Assembly: GCF_001870735.1 (NCBI RefSeq)
Contig: NZ_MORL01000014.1
Location: 62,001-126,000 of the forward strand
DNA length: 64,000 bases
Source of the DNA: Arsenicibacter rosenii
GTDB lineage: Bacteria > Bacteroidota > Bacteroidia > Cytophagales > Spirosomataceae
Direction of reading: 5' to 3'
The position numbers and the translations under genes are program-made. Position 1 is the first letter of the stretch. Each line of letters opens with the position of its first letter. Positions 62,017-64,000 of this stretch are shown here, piece after piece. The notes under the pieces are model-generated. The model saw nothing but the letters and a program-made list of their open reading frames with translations. It was not told the DNA's origin and did not search any database.

Positions 62017-62973
62017 TCAGCTAACGGCCCTGCGGTTGAAAAGCAGGTAAATAACCAGGCCGATGCCACTGGTCAGGAAATAGAAAGTGGCGAGGTAGTT
62101 GCCGGGTTTTCCGAAATGAAAAACGAGGTAGGTAAGGCCGATATATCCGTAAACCGCACTCATCAGCAGAAACAAAAATGACCGCTGATTGCGGGCATAC
62201 CGGTCAAAGGCCACGCAGGAGCCGAACAACGCTGCGATAAATGCAAACCGCCAGGTCTCAAAATTGAACATGCCTGCCACCAGGGCTACGAGCAGCAGGT
62301 TACCCGCCATGAGCAGATACGTGAACGTAAAATGCGCTTTAAGCTGCCGGCGTTCGAGCAGCAGGGCGGCGGCAATCAGGAGCAGACTCAGGCCAATGGC
62401 CGACAGGGTAATGCCCTGATCAAAGAAGTTGGTCTTGAAGAAAAAGTCCAGCGGGCGAACGGTAAGGCCTACCCACGAAATCAGAGCGGTCAGGGCCATA
62501 CTCAGCACGCCCCGATGGTCGAAGAGATAGGCCAGTGCCAGAAACAGCATTGCCGGAATGAACGTGACCAGACCATAGCGGGTGCCGAATATGGTATACT
62601 CATACTGGGCATAGCCTTCCAGCGAAAGAAAAAGCAGACAGCCCAGCAACAGCGCATAATCGCCGAAGGGCGACCGGCTGCGGGTTTGTGCGGGCGACCA
62701 CGGTGCGCGGTAGTATGCCGCAAAACCAAAGCAGCCCAGACACAAGGTGGCAATTGCCCCGAGCAAAAAGCCGTGGCCGATCCGGTCATAGTTTTCGTAG
62801 ATGAGCAGGCCCAGGCCGGAGCTTAGTAAAACGACGCCGGCGTATAACACAGCCCTGAGCTCCCAGTGTACCGAAAAGGGTTTTTTGTCTTCAACATCGC
62901 GGATAATTTTCTGCTGGTCGCCGGCAAGCAGGCCCTGCTGTGAAAGTGCCTGTAAAATGTCGTGTGGGGACAT
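62017..62973 (-). CDS. DUF2157-like membrane protein
   Basis: A 318-residue membrane protein with the DUF2157 arrangement: a cytoplasmic N-terminal helix region (MSPHDILQALSQQGLLAGDQ followed by QKIIRDVEDKKPFSVHWELR) and then about eight membrane helices beginning AVLYAGVVLLSSGLGLLIYE. It ends in YLATFYFLTSGIGLVIYLLF NRRAVS. It is the first gene of a two-gene set with the polytopic protein downstream. Upstream it diverges from the FAN1-like gene, with two related palindromes between them. The function of DUF2157 proteins is unknown. Confidence 0.85.
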   Translation of the reverse strand: MSPHDILQALSQQGLLAGDQQKIIRDVEDKKPFSVHWELRAVLYAGVVLLSSGLGLLIYENYDRIGHGFLLGAIATLCLGCFGFAAYYRAPWSPAQTRSRSPFGDYALLLGCLLFLSLEGYAQYEYTIFGTRYGLVTFIPAMLFLALAYLFDHRGVLSMALTALISWVGLTVRPLDFFFKTNFFDQGITLSAIGLSLLLIAAALLLERRQLKAHFTFTYLLMAGNLLLVALVAGMFNFETWRFAFIAALFGSCVAFDRYARNQRSFLFLLMSAVYGYIGLTYLVFHFGKPGNYLATFYFLTSGIGLVIYLLFNRRAVS

Positions 62974-63005
62974 ATATGCGTATTTTTTTGTTATTTAATT
63001 GTAAA

Positions 63006-63065
63006 ACGGAATGGCATTCCGCTCCGTGATTCATATCCCTGATCGTTTAACGGAATGTTCTTCCG
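63006..63065. promoter_or_regulatory. two related 16-bp palindromes between divergent genes
   Basis: Site 1 is ACGGAATGGCATTCCG (63006-63021), whose CGGAATG-G-CATTCCG core is an inverted repeat. Site 2 is ACGGAATGTTCTTCCG (63050-63065), 13 of 16 bases the same. They are 44 bp apart, four helical turns, in the 111-bp space between the DUF2157 and FAN1-like starts. This fits a repressor binding two sites. Confidence 0.5.
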
Positions 63066-63084
63066 TTGTACAGCGTTGTCCGCG

Positions 63085-64000
63085 ATGAAAATAATCTTGC
63101 CACCCAGATATTACCTCAACAACTTTCAGTACGTCGTTGATTTTGTGAAACGACTGTACGGCGGTTTGTTAAATGAGGCCGAGAAAGACTTTATCCTCCG
63201 GTTGGGCGCCTTATCCGAAGAGGCTCAGTGTCTTTTCGTGCGGTTCAGTAATCGCAAAGGACTGTTTTTCCGGATAAATAAACTACAATATGCCGAAATC
63301 CCTGATTTAACGGCAGCCGCTGCTGAATTATTGGCTAACGGCTTTGCGGAGTATGTATCGGTCGCGCATGAGCCTTGGGCAGAAGATATCCTGACTGTTT
63401 TTACGAAAGCCGAACTGCTGGAACGGTTGCCGCTGTCGGCCGAAGAGGTAAAACCGCTGGCGAAGCTGAAGAAGGAGGAAGTGGTGCGGTATGTGCTGCA
63501 TGAGTTATCGTTTGCGGAGGTTGTCCGGAGTCTGACGGCAGTTGAGCCGGTCGTAAAGGTCAGTTTTGAGGTAGAGGTGATGATGATCAAATACCTGTTT
63601 TTTGGTCATCGCGGGGCAGACATGACCGAGTTTGTAATCCGTGACCTGGGCATGGTTAATTTCGAGCGGTATGACGAAAGTAAGCTGACGGCCCGTTTCC
63701 AGACCCGTAAAGAGGTAGAAGATAAACTCATGGTATCGCTGACGAATGAGGCTTTTTACGAGCTGAGAGACAGTGAAACGCCACCGGAAGATATTTACAA
63801 CTGGTTTCTGAACTGGAACGAAAACAAGCCTGAGCTGGCTGACATTGCCCTGCAGAGTTATCAGAAGCTGGTTTGCCGGGTCGGCGCTTACCTGGAACGG
63901 CAGAAACTACCCGATCAGGCGCTGACGGTCTATGAGCTTTCGGATCTGGTGCCGGCCCGCGAGCGGCGTGTACGGCTGTTGTTTAAAAACGGCCTGGTCG
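63085..64000 (+). CDS. FAN1-like VRR-NUC family nuclease (3' partial)
   Basis: The frame is open from ATG 63085 (MKIILPPRYYLNNFQYVVDF) to the window end, 305 codons without a stop. The N-terminal part (VKRLYGGLLNEAEKDFILRL, then LSEEAQCLFVRFSNRKGLFF followed by RINKLQYAEIPDL) matches the bacterial Fanconi-associated nuclease 1 family. The middle has the TPR-like helices LADIALQSYQKLVCRVGAYL and DLVPARERRVRLLF. The catalytic VRR-NUC domain is expected beyond base 64000 and is not visible. FAN1 proteins cleave 5'-flap and crosslink-repair structures. The start codon context and neighbours are consistent, and the palindromes upstream could regulate it. Confidence 0.85.
   Translation, partial: MKIILPPRYYLNNFQYVVDFVKRLYGGLLNEAEKDFILRLGALSEEAQCLFVRFSNRKGLFFRINKLQYAEIPDLTAAAAELLANGFAEYVSVAHEPWAEDILTVFTKAELLERLPLSAEEVKPLAKLKKEEVVRYVLHELSFAEVVRSLTAVEPVVKVSFEVEVMMIKYLFFGHRGADMTEFVIRDLGMVNFERYDESKLTARFQTRKEVEDKLMVSLTNEAFYELRDSETPPEDIYNWFLNWNENKPELADIALQSYQKLVCRVGAYLERQKLPDQALTVYELSDLVPARERRVRLLFKNGLV

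Noticed and set aside
1-64000. tRNA, rRNA, insertion sequence or prophage
   Set aside because: No cloverleaf, rRNA-like block, transposase or phage structural gene was recognised; a covariance-model search was not possible here.

Overview
The window is a chromosomal segment of a Bacteroidota bacterium, most likely a Cytophagales member near Spirosoma. The evidence is two secreted proteins with type IX secretion C-terminal sorting domains, a SusC-like signature (NEVVVLGYG) inside an alpha-2-macroglobulin, Bacteroidota-type promoters (TTG / TAnnTTTG), a SecD-SecF fusion, a CrtZ-type carotenoid hydroxylase and roughly 50% G+C. No rRNA or tRNA gene, phage, insertion sequence or CRISPR array was seen. 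Fifty-one coding features are listed, including a 15-codon leader peptide and a partial gene at each window edge.

Layout. 1-4512: 3' part of a large alpha-2-macroglobulin-like gene, then a small secreted protein. 5800-15625: three consecutive TldD-TldE (PmbA) metalloprotease pairs. Every TldD has a Tat-like signal and no TldE has one. Each pair is followed by copies of a 22-bp palindromic repeat, once accompanied by a 19-bp tandem array. 15771-23506: same-strand cluster DUF4159 / MoxR ATPase / DUF58 / BatA-like / His-rich DUF4175-like / second BatA-like membrane protein. 23563-25065: glpK. 25263-25759: two-gene cassette with an HTH-like protein. 25754-28566: histidine operon segment (leader peptide, hisH, hisA, GNAT, hisF) on the minus strand with a visible attenuator. 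28568-32281: class IV aminotransferase, PAS histidine kinase, EttA. 32355-34482: DUF349, MazG-like and DUF2795 genes. 34521-36667: crtZ-glpD. 36907-40238: AlbA_2 protein, a DUF2231/cytochrome c/LRR protein and a Tat-exported beta-propeller. 40361-45567: small membrane protein, secDF and an APC permease. 45627-51754: cystathionine beta-synthase, then sucA-sucB. 51788-56955: serine hydrolase, polyprenyl glycosylphosphotransferase, Wzi-like protein and a T9SS protein. 57246-64000: accD, a T9SS protein, an enoyl-CoA hydratase-like protein, an NTF2-like protein, two membrane proteins, and the start of a FAN1-like nuclease.

How the parts fit. Much is housekeeping metabolism: histidine, the 2-oxoglutarate dehydrogenase E1/E2 pair, glycerol use through glpK and the separate glpD, fatty acid synthesis through accD, and protein export through SecDF. 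The distinctive part is 5800-23506, where a triplicated, probably exported TldD/E protease set adjoins a MoxR/DUF58/BatA envelope cluster. The best-resolved regulatory element is the his leader: an exact TAnnTTTG promoter, a His-codon-rich 15-residue peptide whose start lies at the expected transcription start, a pause hairpin and a terminator ending at the hisH start codon.

Limits: all assignments come from reading sequence and recalling families. No database search, structure prediction or folding calculation was run.
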